Of a DNA stretch of 64,000 bases, positions 53,240 through 61,796 are shown piece by piece. Both the position numbers and the translations under genes were made by a program. Location: positions 78,598 to 142,597 of the forward strand of contig NZ_QLIX01000012.1 of the NCBI RefSeq assembly GCF_003258945.1, given 5' to 3'. The first letter of the stretch is position 1. The number at the start of each line of letters is the position of its first letter. Below the pieces are notes generated by a model that had not been told where the DNA came from, ran no database searches, and worked only from the letters and a program-made list of their open reading frames with translations. The DNA comes from Roseicella frigidaeris (lineage in GTDB: Bacteria; Pseudomonadota; Alphaproteobacteria; Acetobacterales; Acetobacteraceae).

Positions 53240-54297
53240 GCCGCGGGCGTGGTCACGCGGCCCGGCAGCCAGCCCTGACCGGCCAGCGTGTCGAGCGCCA
53301 GGCCGATCTGCCGCGGCGAGAAGCGGCGCTTCCGCTCACCCCAGCCATGCACGCGAGCGACGATGTCCGCCGGCGTCGCGTCGGGGGCTTCCTTGGCGAC
53401 CCAGTGCACGGTGGAGAGTAGTTCCAGCCCGAACGGCGTCTCGAAGCCCTGAACGAGGGCAGCCACGCGGTCGAAATGCGCCCGCGTCGCCTCCTCCCCT
53501 TCCAGAAAGGTCATGGCGTCGTCGACGGCACCCGGGACGAGGGTGAGCTGCTTGTCCGGGGCGTCGCCGCCGTCGCGGTAGCCCGCGACCAAGTGCCCCT
53601 CGACCTGGGCAAGGACATTGCCGAGGTTCTCGGCGAAGGGGCCGTAGGGCGCCTTGGCATATCGCAAGCGCAGGGACTGCCCGGCCTCCTGCATGAAGTA
53701 CATGAGCTTGTGTACCTCCAGCAGCGTCACGAAGGGGTCCATCAGGCCGCCGAGATAGCGGTGCATCAGGCCGACCAGGGCAGCCCGGCCGGCGGTCATC
53801 GGCGGGACCTTGCTTGAGGCCATCCCGCGGCCATCCACGGGGGCGCCGGCGGGCTCGAACAGAATGACCTCAAGGTCGTTGATGCCGCGCAGCGCCTCGA
53901 CGATGCGCGGCTTGACGTCGCGCCACTCCAAGCCGCCGAGGCCGCTGCCGAGCGGCGGGATGGCGATGGAGCGAATGCCCCGCTCCCGGATCTCGGTGGC
54001 CAGGGCGACGAGCCCGCTCTCGATGTCCTCGATCCGGCTATTGCCGCGCCAGTGGCGCTTGGTGGGGAAGTTGATGATCCAGCGCGGCCGGGTCAGCTGT
54101 CCGACCTCGACGACAAACATCTGGCCAGGCTGCACGTCGCCCCGGTCGCACGCGGCCTTGTAGGCTTTGAAATTCTCCGGGAAGGCATTCTTGAACTGAA
54201 GTGCCACGCCGCGGCCCATGATGCCCACGCAGTTCACGGTGTTCACCAGCGCCTCGGCCGGCTCGGCGAGGAGGTCTCCGATTTTGCTGGTGATCAT
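53236..54297 (-). CDS. darG: DarG-type macrodomain antitoxin
   Basis: 353 residues. The N-terminal macrodomain (about residues 1-150) starts MITSKIGDLLAEPAEALVNTVNCVGIMGRGVALQFK, whose NCVGxMGxG loop binds ADP-ribose, and continues with IPPLGSGLGGLEW. This domain removes ADP-ribose from DNA. The C-terminal half is a separate helical domain with LMHRYLGGLMDPFVTLLEVHKLMYFMQEAG, as in DarG, where it also binds and blocks DarT. It sits 16 nt after darT and overlaps hsdR by 4 nt. All evidence agrees with a DarTG pair. Confidence 0.9.
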   Translation of the reverse strand: MITSKIGDLLAEPAEALVNTVNCVGIMGRGVALQFKNAFPENFKAYKAACDRGDVQPGQMFVVEVGQLTRPRWIINFPTKRHWRGNSRIEDIESGLVALATEIRERGIRSIAIPPLGSGLGGLEWRDVKPRIVEALRGINDLEVILFEPAGAPVDGRGMASSKVPPMTAGRAALVGLMHRYLGGLMDPFVTLLEVHKLMYFMQEAGQSLRLRYAKAPYGPFAENLGNVLAQVEGHLVAGYRDGGDAPDKQLTLVPGAVDDAMTFLEGEEATRAHFDRVAALVQGFETPFGLELLSTVHWVAKEAPDATPADIVARVHGWGERKRRFSPRQIGLALDTLAGQGWLPGRVTTPAA

Positions 54298-54313
54298 CCG
54301 ATTCTCCTCCGCA

Positions 54314-54964
54314 TCAGTAGTACCAGTCCGTTCGGACCTGAACAGGCGGCATATGGTCCGCGCCGTCCAGTATTTCCCTCACGCGCTTCTGCATATCGAT
54401 GGTCCGAACGCCGATCCTCTCGACAAGAGACCACGGGAAGCGTTCGTGGACGAGAAATTCAGCCTGCTTGCCTTCCTTCACGTCGGATGAGCGGAAATCC
54501 GTGGCCTGGACCGCCGTCCAGTTGATATCGCTGAGCTGGCTCAGGTCTTTCCTGAACGACTGATAGTTCGCGCCGGCATTCCCAAGCGAGAAGGCCCACC
54601 GTCGCCCCACCTTGTCCGCGCGCTCCACCACGGTGTGGAGGTCCGCTTCAAGCGTGACGATAGGGACTTGGCCGCCCCGGTAATCGAGCCCCGGCGCGTT
54701 CCCCATATATAGCAAGTAGAGCATGATCGAGCGAGCACAAAAGTAGAACGGAACGTAGTCCCCGACATAGGTCTTCGGGTGGCAGGTAACCGGCAGCGTG
54801 AGCCGGCGGTCCTTGATCCCCTGCATGCCGATGACCGTTCCGGCACCGGCGCGCGCCCTGATGGCGGCGTCGCTGTAGAGTCGCTTGTTCGCCACCACTG
54901 AGGCAAGCCGGTCCACATGCAGGATGTGATAGATCTTCGGCTTCGCTGGCGGTGCAGCCGTCAT
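54314..54964 (-). CDS. darT: DarT-type DNA ADP-ribosyltransferase toxin
   Basis: 216 residues, DUF4433/DarT. Transfers ADP-ribose from NAD+ to thymidine (DarT1/DarT2 differ in guanine or thymine target) in single-stranded DNA and blocks phage replication. Characteristic words are KIYHILHVDRL (H13 for NAD), IKDRRLTLPVTCHP (R53/R54), VGDYVPFYFCARSIMLYLLYMGN and GGQVPIVTLEADLH. The candidate catalytic Glu is E169 in QAEFLV. It begins in an ATGA overlap with hsdS, so its translation is tied to the modification subunits. The antitoxin gene follows. No disruption is seen. Confidence 0.92.
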   Translation of the reverse strand: MTAAPPAKPKIYHILHVDRLASVVANKRLYSDAAIRARAGAGTVIGMQGIKDRRLTLPVTCHPKTYVGDYVPFYFCARSIMLYLLYMGNAPGLDYRGGQVPIVTLEADLHTVVERADKVGRRWAFSLGNAGANYQSFRKDLSQLSDINWTAVQATDFRSSDVKEGKQAEFLVHERFPWSLVERIGVRTIDMQKRVREILDGADHMPPVQVRTDWYY

Positions 54965-56370
54965 TCATCGACCTCGGCAAGCGCCACGTCGGCATCGTCC
55001 TCGTCGTCGGCATCCTCGGCTGTCGTTGCCTCCTCATCCTCCAAAGGCAGAGCTTCGCCGTCGCTCTCGTCGGCAAGCATCGCCAAGGCTGCGGCGCGGA
55101 CGTCGAGCTTCCCGGTAACTGCGTCGGCGATCAGGCGCTCCCGGTACTCCTCGACCAACTTGATCTCTCTGACGAGCTTTTCAGCTGCGGCAGTGATCTC
55201 GCCCAGCACACGGTCGAGGTGGTCAGCGATCGCCTCCTGCTCGGCGGGCGGAGGTACGGGGACCTCAATCGCGCCGAGTTCGGGCTTTGTCACGTGCACG
55301 AGGCCGATGATGCCGTGCGCGTTATCCTCGACCCGCTTCGTGACCGCGCGCAGGGCGTAGAAGAAGAACCGGCTATGAAGCGAGAAGCTCTCCAGCTTGA
55401 AGATGTGCTGGTTGAGGTACGCGGGAAAGGCCCGATCCCATTCAAAGGAACCGAATGACGTCCCGCGGTTGCCTGACCAAGCGAACAGTAGGTCTCCCGG
55501 CTGAATCAGCAGTCGTTCTGGAAGGTCCGCCCGATCTGTGTAGTTGAACTGGTCGCTCCCGTTGAGGTTCTCGATGCGGATGATCGGCGTACCCGCGTCC
55601 TTCCAATCCGCGGGCTTGAACGCGAGGCCGTTGGAGAAGCGCGTGAGGTATTTCAGCCGCTTCAACTGCCAATGCGACGGGATCAGCGGGACCGAGTCGA
55701 CCGGCGTCGCCTTCATGGCCGCGGCCGGATCGACGCCGCGGGTCACCGCGTCGTTGATGATGCCCTGACGACGCTCCTTCAGCACTGCAAGCAGACGGCG
55801 CCGGTTCCGGATCAGCCGATTGGTCAGTCGGCCATGCGCGTCCAGGTGATCGGCGATGCGACGCTGCTCCGCTAACGGCGGGCACGGCGATGGCATCTGC
55901 TTGAACTGCGCCCAATAGAGGCGGTTGCGATCCGCGACGATGCCCCGTGAGAAGCTCTCGATCTCCCGCATGTAATCGGTGGTGCGAAACAGGTAGGTAA
56001 AGTATCGCGGATCAGCATCATCGTAGGGAGCGGCGACCACATAGGCGGGGCTTACCAGCCCGTCCTCTGGCGCAACACCCACTGCGCCCTGCCAGAGCCG
56101 CATCATGTTGTAAGCGACGTCGCCCGCGGCCGCGCGCTTGTACTTTGATCGGTCGGCCATCACCTGCTTCCGCCCACCGTCGCCGAAGCTGCGCACGCGC
56201 ACACCGGTCCGCAGCGACACCTCCAGAATGGGCAGTTCCTCGCGCCCCATCTCGACGCGCTGCGAGAAGATCCGTCCGTTGCGCCGAACATCCCAATGGC
56301 TCGGCACCCGCGGCAGCCAAGCAAGGCCGCTGTCACGATACTCGGGATAGGGTGGTAGCCTCGCCCCCAT
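54961..56370 (-). CDS. hsdS: Type I restriction-modification specificity subunit
   Basis: 469 residues, two target-recognition domains. Each half begins with a SHW-type word (VPSHWDVRRNG at residue 22 and IPSHWQLKRLKYL at about 235) and ends with the conserved region PPLAEQRRIADHLD and PPPAEQEAIADHLD. These are the two central repeats and the helices that contact HsdM. The C-terminal 30 residues form a strongly acidic tail (DEEATTAEDADDEDDADVAL) unusual for HsdS. Starts 3 nt after hsdM and overlaps darT by 4 nt. Confidence 0.93.
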   Translation of the reverse strand: MGARLPPYPEYRDSGLAWLPRVPSHWDVRRNGRIFSQRVEMGREELPILEVSLRTGVRVRSFGDGGRKQVMADRSKYKRAAAGDVAYNMMRLWQGAVGVAPEDGLVSPAYVVAAPYDDADPRYFTYLFRTTDYMREIESFSRGIVADRNRLYWAQFKQMPSPCPPLAEQRRIADHLDAHGRLTNRLIRNRRRLLAVLKERRQGIINDAVTRGVDPAAAMKATPVDSVPLIPSHWQLKRLKYLTRFSNGLAFKPADWKDAGTPIIRIENLNGSDQFNYTDRADLPERLLIQPGDLLFAWSGNRGTSFGSFEWDRAFPAYLNQHIFKLESFSLHSRFFFYALRAVTKRVEDNAHGIIGLVHVTKPELGAIEVPVPPPAEQEAIADHLDRVLGEITAAAEKLVREIKLVEEYRERLIADAVTGKLDVRAAALAMLADESDGEALPLEDEEATTAEDADDEDDADVALAEVDE

Positions 56371-56373
56371 GGC

Positions 56374-58590
56374 TCAGGCCGCGCTCACAACCTGGCGCAG
56401 CAGGTCCGCGGCTTCCCGCTCCAGCGCCAGGATGTCTCGCTCGATCGCAGCCAAATCGCGCAACGGCTTCGGGTGGTGGAAGTGGCGCGTGAAGGAGATC
56501 TCGTAGCCGATCTCCGTCCGGTCCTCGTCCACCCAGGCATCCTCCGCGTGCGGCAGCACCTCGCGCCGGATGAAGGCCTCGATGCCGCCCTCCTCCAGGA
56601 AGGGCACCTGCTCCGTGTCGCGCAGTTCGGGGTCGGGCTCATACTCCACCACGACCGTGCGGCCACCCAGCTTCTGCTGGTAGCGGCCGTGCAGCGCTTC
56701 CTGCTCTGGCTGGGTGCCGGGCTTGGGCTTCGACTGCTTGCGAATGACCGGCGCCGCCTTCGGGTCGCGCCGCCCGAGCACGGCCAGCAGCAGCTTTTCC
56801 CGCTTGGTGGTCAGGGATTCATCCCTCGCGGCGGCCGCCGTGCGGATCGCCGCCAGCACGGCGTTGATGTCCAGGTGGGGACCGGCGCCGAGCGTCGGCG
56901 CCACTGCCTCAACGAGGTCAGCGAGCACCTCGTCCTTCGCCGCCACCGCGGCGCGACGCAGACTGCGCAGCGAGGCATCATCAAGCCGCGCGGCCAGCCG
57001 GAGCGGACGCTCCACAACGACCTTCCAATAGCCGAAGGACGCGTTCGGCAGCACCTTGGTGCGCACGCGCCGCGTCTCACCCGCTGCTGCCGGCTCCGGC
57101 AGATTGGCCTGGCTCAGAAAGACGTCCGAGACCTCTCGGATGTCGTCCGGCCCCATCTCGCAATTCTTCTTCCCGAGGTTGCGGCGTAGCGGGCGGGAGC
57201 AAGCCGTCGCGTCGATCAGCTGCACCAAGCCTCGTCGCTCATCGGCCTTGCGGTTGCTCAGCACCCAGACGTAGGTCGCGATGCCCGTGTTGTAGAAGAT
57301 GCCCTCCGGCAGAGCGACGATGGCTTCCAGCCAGTCATTCTCGATCACCCAGCGGCGGATGTTGCTCTCGCCGGATCCTGCATCACCCGTGAACAGCGAT
57401 GAGCCGTTGTGCACCTCGGCGATTCGGCTGCCGAGCGGCGTGTTGCGCTTCATCTTCGCCAGCTTGTTGGCCAGGAACATCAGCTGCCCGTCCGAGGAGC
57501 GCGTGACGAGGCTGAATTCAGCGTCGCCGCCATGCTGGATGACGAAGCGCGGGTCCTTCAGATCCTTCTTGCCGCCCATCCGCTCGAGGTCGGTCTTCCA
57601 GCTTTTGCCGTAGGGCGGGTTGGACAGCATGAAGTCGAATTCGAGCGAGGGGAACGCATCGGAAGATAGCGTGGAGCCGTGCTGGATGCGCTCCGCCTCG
57701 GCACCTTCGCCCTTCAGCAGCAGGTCGGCCTTGCTGATAGCGTAGGTCTCGGCGTTCACCTCCTGGCCGAAGAGATGCGTGCTGATCTCCTTGCCATGAT
57801 CTGCAGCGAGCTTGGTCAGGGCCTCTTCCGCGACCGTCAGCATGCCGCCCGTTCCGCATGCGGCGTCATAGATGAGATAGGTGCCGGACTCGATGCGCTC
57901 CGCGACGGGGAGGAAGATGAGGTTCGCCATCAGCTCGATGACGTCGCGCGGCGTGAAGTGCTCGCCGGCCTCCTCATTATTGTCCTCGTTGAAGCGGCGA
58001 ATCAGCTCCTCGAAGATTGTCCCCATGCTGTGGTTATCGAGACCAGGCACACGCACCCGGCCGTCCTCATCCTTCACCGGATAGGGGGACAGATTGACGG
58101 AGGGGTGGAGGAACTTGTCGATGAGGGGGCCGAGCGCATCGGCCTCGACCAGCGTGTCGATCTGGTTGCGAAATTTGAACTTGGTCAGGATGTCCTGGAC
58201 GTTCGGGGAGAAGCCATCGAGGTAGGCTGTGAAGTCGGCCTTCAGCTGCTGCTGCCGCGTTTTCGCTGTGAGGTCGCGCAGCGTGAAGGGCGAGATGTTG
58301 TAGAAGGCTTCGCCGGCAACCTGCTTCAGCGGCTGGTCCTGATCCCGGACTCCGTTCTCGTCGAGAAACGCCTTGCGGGCGAGAACCGCTTCCTTCTTCG
58401 GTTCAAGTATCGCGTCAAGCCGGCGAATGACCGTCATCGGCAGGATGACGTCACGGTACTTTCCGCGGACATAAACGTCCCGGAGAACGTCGTCGGCGAT
58501 TCCCCAAATAAAGTTCGAGATATTCAAACCGCTCAAGAATTCCCCCCCCCTTGCCGCAAGTCCCAGAGGGTGCCGCAGCCGATTCGGCAC
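56374..58590 (-). CDS. hsdM: Type I restriction-modification methyltransferase subunit
   Basis: N6-adenine methyltransferase, 738 residues from the GTG used here. The HsdM N-terminal domain (ISNFIWGIADDVLRDVYVRGKYRDVILPMTVIRRLDAIL) is followed by the SAM motif DAACGTGG (242-249) and the catalytic NPPY (324-327). The C-terminal 230 residues extend beyond usual HsdM and are helical and basic. A TTG 54 nt downstream (LSGLNISNF) is a better match to the usual family start, with the G9 tract directly before it as ribosome site. The GTG start reads through that tract. Both starts must be kept in mind. Confidence 0.9.
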   Translation of the reverse strand: MPNRLRHPLGLAARGGEFLSGLNISNFIWGIADDVLRDVYVRGKYRDVILPMTVIRRLDAILEPKKEAVLARKAFLDENGVRDQDQPLKQVAGEAFYNISPFTLRDLTAKTRQQQLKADFTAYLDGFSPNVQDILTKFKFRNQIDTLVEADALGPLIDKFLHPSVNLSPYPVKDEDGRVRVPGLDNHSMGTIFEELIRRFNEDNNEEAGEHFTPRDVIELMANLIFLPVAERIESGTYLIYDAACGTGGMLTVAEEALTKLAADHGKEISTHLFGQEVNAETYAISKADLLLKGEGAEAERIQHGSTLSSDAFPSLEFDFMLSNPPYGKSWKTDLERMGGKKDLKDPRFVIQHGGDAEFSLVTRSSDGQLMFLANKLAKMKRNTPLGSRIAEVHNGSSLFTGDAGSGESNIRRWVIENDWLEAIVALPEGIFYNTGIATYVWVLSNRKADERRGLVQLIDATACSRPLRRNLGKKNCEMGPDDIREVSDVFLSQANLPEPAAAGETRRVRTKVLPNASFGYWKVVVERPLRLAARLDDASLRSLRRAAVAAKDEVLADLVEAVAPTLGAGPHLDINAVLAAIRTAAAARDESLTTKREKLLLAVLGRRDPKAAPVIRKQSKPKPGTQPEQEALHGRYQQKLGGRTVVVEYEPDPELRDTEQVPFLEEGGIEAFIRREVLPHAEDAWVDEDRTEIGYEISFTRHFHHPKPLRDLAAIERDILALEREAADLLRQVVSAA
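58542..58550 (-). repeat. G9 homopolymer at the hsdM start
   Basis: Nine consecutive G on the coding strand, between the GTG start and the TTG start of hsdM. Length change would shift the frame of the GTG-initiated form or alter ribosome-site spacing of the TTG form; it is the longest homopolymer I noticed in the window. Confidence 0.9.
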
Positions 58591-58591
58591 C

Positions 58592-59011
58592 TTAGCCTCT
58601 TGCCTTGGTCTCCCGCAACGAAGGCGACCTGCTTCCGGAGGCCAAGGCGCTGGCCTGCTCGTGCCAGGATGCCGGGAAGGGCCGAAGCAGAGTTGGCAGG
58701 CCGACGTCGCACCGGCCCTCCAGGATAGCCTCGACCAGCTCCGGCGCCAGCAGCGTCAGGCTGAGGAGCTTCCCTAGGAAGGACCGATCCATCTTCTCGG
58801 CCGCCGCCAACTCGGTCAGCGATCCGTGGTGGCCGTGGTCAAGCATGCGCTGGTAGCGATGCGCCCTGGCTATTGCCTTCACCAGGGCAGGGTCGGCGCG
58901 GGTGGGGGTCGAAGACGAAACCTGCGAATCGGGCATCACGACCGTCTTCCTGCCCGGCCGGTGTCGGATGGCCAGCGGCACCCGGACCGTGATGCTGGTC
59001 GCCGTGGTCAT
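58592..59011 (-). CDS. Helix-turn-helix protein linked to the recombinase
   Basis: 139 residues. A helical region SLTELAAAEKMDRSFLGKLLSLTLLAPELVEAILEG (about residues 60-100) resembles the ParB/KorB-type HTH; the flanks are basic and low-complexity. Such proteins accompany serine recombinases of this subgroup in alphaproteobacterial islands. It overlaps the recombinase by 4 nt and ends 1 nt before the hsdM GTG. Possible roles are DNA-directionality factor or regulator; neither is shown. Confidence 0.75.
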   Translation of the reverse strand: MTTATSITVRVPLAIRHRPGRKTVVMPDSQVSSSTPTRADPALVKAIARAHRYQRMLDHGHHGSLTELAAAEKMDRSFLGKLLSLTLLAPELVEAILEGRCDVGLPTLLRPFPASWHEQASALASGSRSPSLRETKARG

Positions 59012-60360
59012 GCTGCCGACCTCAGCGCATCGGGCGCGATGGCGCCGAGGTCGCGGACGAGGCCGCCGAGCCCGTCCAGCCGGAGCCGAATATCGGCACC
59101 GGCCGGCCCGACCACCACCCGCTCCACCAGCGACCGCACAATCCGCGCCTGCTCCGCGGGGAACAGATGCTCCCAGAGCGGGTCGAGTCGGTGCAGCGCG
59201 TCCTGGGTCTCGCCCTCAGTCAGGTCCGGCGCCTCCTTGCGCGCCGCACGCCAGGTGCCAACCACGATCTCCGGCTGGCGCAGCAGCGCCCGGACCTGAT
59301 CCACCACCGCCGCCTCGATCTCGGCGGCCGACACCCGACGGACGATGCTGTCGTCGCCGGCGGCATCGCCCTTCAGTACGCGCTGCGCCACGTAGTAGCG
59401 GTAGAGCCGGCCATTCTTCCGGGAATGGGTCGGCGACAGCGCCCGCCCATCCACCCCAAAGATCAGCCCCTTCAACAGCGCCGGCGTCTGCGCACGGTTC
59501 TGGTTGGCGCGGACCCGCGGGCTGATCTGGAGGACGGCATGCGCCCGATCCCAGAGCTCCCGCGGTACGATCCCCTGGTGCTCGCCGGGATAGACCTGCC
59601 CCTTATGCGCGGCCTCGCCAACATAGGTCCGGTTGTTCAGCAGCTTGTAGACATCGCCCTTGTCCAGCGGTCGGCCCACCTTGCTGGTGAGGCCCTCCTC
59701 CCGAAGGTGCTTCACGGTCTCCATGCCCGACCCCGTCTGGGCGAAAATCTCGAACACGCGGCGCACCCGCGGGGCCTCATCCTCATTCACGATCAGCTTG
59801 CGCGCCACCACGTCGTAGCCGAGCGGCACCTTGCCTCCCATCCACATGCCGCGGGCGCGGGAGGCCGCGAATTTGTCGCGGATCCGCTCGCCAATTACCT
59901 CTCTTTCGAATTGGGCAAAGCTCAGAAGGATGTTCAGCGTGAGCCGGCCCATGCTGGTGGTGGTATTGAAGCTCTGAGTGACGGAAACGAAGGTCACCCC
60001 ATGCGCGTCCATCACCTCCACCAACTTGGCGAAATCCATCAGTGAGCGGCTGAGCCTATCGATCTTATAGACCACAATCACATCGACCAGGTCGGCCTGG
60101 ATGTCACGCAGCAGGCGCTGCAACGCCGGCCGCTCCAGGGTCCCACCCGAAAAGCCACCATCGTCATAGCGATCGCGCACCAGCACCCAGCCCTCGGCGC
60201 GCTGGCTAGTGATGTACGCTTCGCAGGCGTCCCGCTGCGCGTCGAGGGTGTTGAATTCCTTCTCCAGCCCCTCGTCGGTCGATTTCCGCGTGTAGACCGC
60301 GCAGCGGAGTTTCTTCGTGGTGGCCGGCATGGCCGGCTCAATTCGGGCGCGGCGGCTCAT
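59008..60360 (-). CDS. Serine site-specific recombinase
   Basis: 450 residues, large serine recombinase. The resolvase catalytic domain has the nucleophile S27 in YTRKSTDEG, with Arg residues in DRYDDGGFSGGTLERPAL and the conserved YKIDRLSRSLMDF. The recombinase domain (about residues 170-270, GYDVVARKLIVNEDEAPRVRRVFEIF) follows. The usual Cys zinc ribbon is degenerate: the expected region reads GLIFGVDGRALSP without CxxC. It is coupled to DUF2924 (4-nt overlap) and to the HTH gene. It probably moved the island into the tRNA-Gly region, although tRNA targets are more typical of tyrosine integrases. Confidence 0.92.
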   Translation of the reverse strand: MSRRARIEPAMPATTKKLRCAVYTRKSTDEGLEKEFNTLDAQRDACEAYITSQRAEGWVLVRDRYDDGGFSGGTLERPALQRLLRDIQADLVDVIVVYKIDRLSRSLMDFAKLVEVMDAHGVTFVSVTQSFNTTTSMGRLTLNILLSFAQFEREVIGERIRDKFAASRARGMWMGGKVPLGYDVVARKLIVNEDEAPRVRRVFEIFAQTGSGMETVKHLREEGLTSKVGRPLDKGDVYKLLNNRTYVGEAAHKGQVYPGEHQGIVPRELWDRAHAVLQISPRVRANQNRAQTPALLKGLIFGVDGRALSPTHSRKNGRLYRYYVAQRVLKGDAAGDDSIVRRVSAAEIEAAVVDQVRALLRQPEIVVGTWRAARKEAPDLTEGETQDALHRLDPLWEHLFPAEQARIVRSLVERVVVGPAGADIRLRLDGLGGLVRDLGAIAPDALRSAA

Positions 60361-60851
60361 GCGTCACCTCGCGCGCGCAGTCCGAAAAACGTCCAGCCGT
60401 TCCACCGCGTGCCGGTGATGTGGCGAGCGATGGCGGACAGGGACTGGTAGGGCCGCCCCTCGAATTCGAAGTCGTTGACGCGCACCGTGACCACGTGCTG
60501 CACGCCCTGCCATTCACGGAGCAGGCGCGTGCCGGCCAGCGGCCGGCTGTCGGCACGAATGCGGCGCAGGACGACGTTGCCGCCATCCAATTGCTCGCCG
60601 AGCGCCACCAGCCGGTCGACGGTCTCGGGCTTCAGCCCGCCATATGCGAGTTCCTGGATCCGATAGGCCAGGCGGCTCTGGATGTAGGCGCGGTTCCAGG
60701 GCGGCGGCTCCTTGCCGAACAACTCCCGCCATTGCTCCTTCAGCGTGGCGGTGGGCGCCGCCTGCAGCGCGGCGAGCCGCGGCAGCACCTGCGTCGGTGG
60801 AATCTTCGGGATTGTGGGCGCCGGCGCGGGCGCGGTGGATCGTCTGGTCAT
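60357..60851 (-). CDS. DUF2924 protein
   Basis: 164 residues. The block ATLKEQWRELFGKEPPPWNRAYIQSRLAYRIQELAYGGL and the C-terminal GRPYQSLSAIARHITGTRWNGWTFFGL identify DUF2924. That family sits beside recombinases of this kind on alphaproteobacterial prophages and islands. The second block is related to a DNA-binding or mobile-element accessory domain in other families. It overlaps both neighbours by 4 nt. Confidence 0.88.
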   Translation of the reverse strand: MTRRSTAPAPAPTIPKIPPTQVLPRLAALQAAPTATLKEQWRELFGKEPPPWNRAYIQSRLAYRIQELAYGGLKPETVDRLVALGEQLDGGNVVLRRIRADSRPLAGTRLLREWQGVQHVVTVRVNDFEFEGRPYQSLSAIARHITGTRWNGWTFFGLRARGDA

Positions 60852-61063
60852 GCGAGTCCCTTCCTGTTGGGGTTCGCATGCAGGCGCTGCTTGGCGGTGG
60901 AGTGTAGGGGAACGTCTCCCACCCCCCGAGCTATCTCGGCATCGCGCGCTTCATCCTCGGCAGCGCGGCTGCGCAGCCGCACCAGCCCCCTAGCCAGGAT
61001 GCCGCAGACCTCTCGGATGTGCGGCGGGAGGTGAGCATTCAGTCCCACGGGCGATGGCTTCAT
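60848..61063 (-). CDS. Small basic protein upstream of DUF2924
   Basis: 71 residues from the ATG preceded by the 17-nt shared element (gggtagggctaagtatg includes the start codon). The sequence KPSPVGLNAHLPPHIREVCGILARGLVRLRSR is followed by a basic tail. ATGA overlap with the DUF2924 gene. It belongs to the small proteins regularly found in front of DUF2924-recombinase pairs. Function unknown. Confidence 0.7.
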   Translation of the reverse strand: MKPSPVGLNAHLPPHIREVCGILARGLVRLRSRAAEDEARDAEIARGVGDVPLHSTAKQRLHANPNRKGLA

Positions 61064-61077
61064 ACTTAGCCCTACCC
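61061..61077 (-). repeat. 17-nt start-region element, copy 1
   Basis: On the minus strand this reads gggtagggctaagtatg, ending in the ATG of the small basic protein. An identical 17-mer ends in the ATG of the 67-aa protein at the right end, in opposite orientation. Confidence 0.85.
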
Positions 61078-61100
61078 GCCGCGGCGGCGATCCGTCCCAA

Positions 61101-61796
61101 TCAGGCGCGGCGGCGTTCCAACTGAGGCGCAATTCGCCGCCAGGGCTGGCTCAGCTTCTTCTTGATCGTGCTGGAATCGGGATGCTCGCCACGATCAGCA
61201 AACCACGTCTCCATGCGGCGAACGTATTCCGCCAGCGTGGCTGGCGGGCCGTCCTGGAACATGCTGACCAGTGCCTCAGCCCAGAAGGCATCCCAGTCAT
61301 AGCGCGGTGCTGCGCCCCGCGCGGCCGGTGGCGGCGCCACGACAGCGGCTGTGCTGCTGGCCGTCGCCACACCCACCTCCTGCTCCGCCTCGAAGCGCAA
61401 ACGCTCGGCATGCCGGACGACCAGCCGTTCGCGCGAAACCACGATCGTGCCCGCGTCATCGCCGCGCGCTTCAATACTGATGTAGCGACCTGGCTCTGCC
61501 TTGAAGCTGCTGATCGTCTCGGACCCGTTCATGAGGGTGGCCCAGGCCTGCGACTGGTGGAGATCTGCGGCGCCCGAGAGATAGCTGCGCTCGTCCGGGA
61601 TGTGGCACCAGTCTCGATCATTCACGTCCTCGATGCTGCCCTTCTCGACAGCGAGGCCCGCGACGACGACGGACAGGGTGAGCTCATTGGCCGCGACGAA
61701 ATTCGCCACGTCCAGTTCCGTCACGCCCCAGCGCTCACAGATCTCGGCCAGCCCATAGCAGGGCTTCCTCACAATTCGGCCGCCCACGACATTCAT
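61101..61796 (-). CDS. Unrecognised 231-aa protein of the island
   Basis: 231 residues. N-terminal part (LAEICERWGVTELDVANFVAANELTLSVVV) could be a small DNA-binding or MerR-like helix pair. A middle part with conserved-looking YISIEARGDDAGTIVVSRERLVV is followed by a Pro/Ala linker. The C-terminal region AEYVRRMETWFADRGEHPDSSTIKKKLSQPWRRI looks like a helix-loop-helix with a basic end. It overlaps the XRE gene by 4 nt, making it third in the ImmA-XRE operon. No named family recognised. Confidence 0.65.
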   Translation of the reverse strand: MNVVGGRIVRKPCYGLAEICERWGVTELDVANFVAANELTLSVVVAGLAVEKGSIEDVNDRDWCHIPDERSYLSGAADLHQSQAWATLMNGSETISSFKAEPGRYISIEARGDDAGTIVVSRERLVVRHAERLRFEAEQEVGVATASSTAAVVAPPPAARGAAPRYDWDAFWAEALVSMFQDGPPATLAEYVRRMETWFADRGEHPDSSTIKKKLSQPWRRIAPQLERRRA

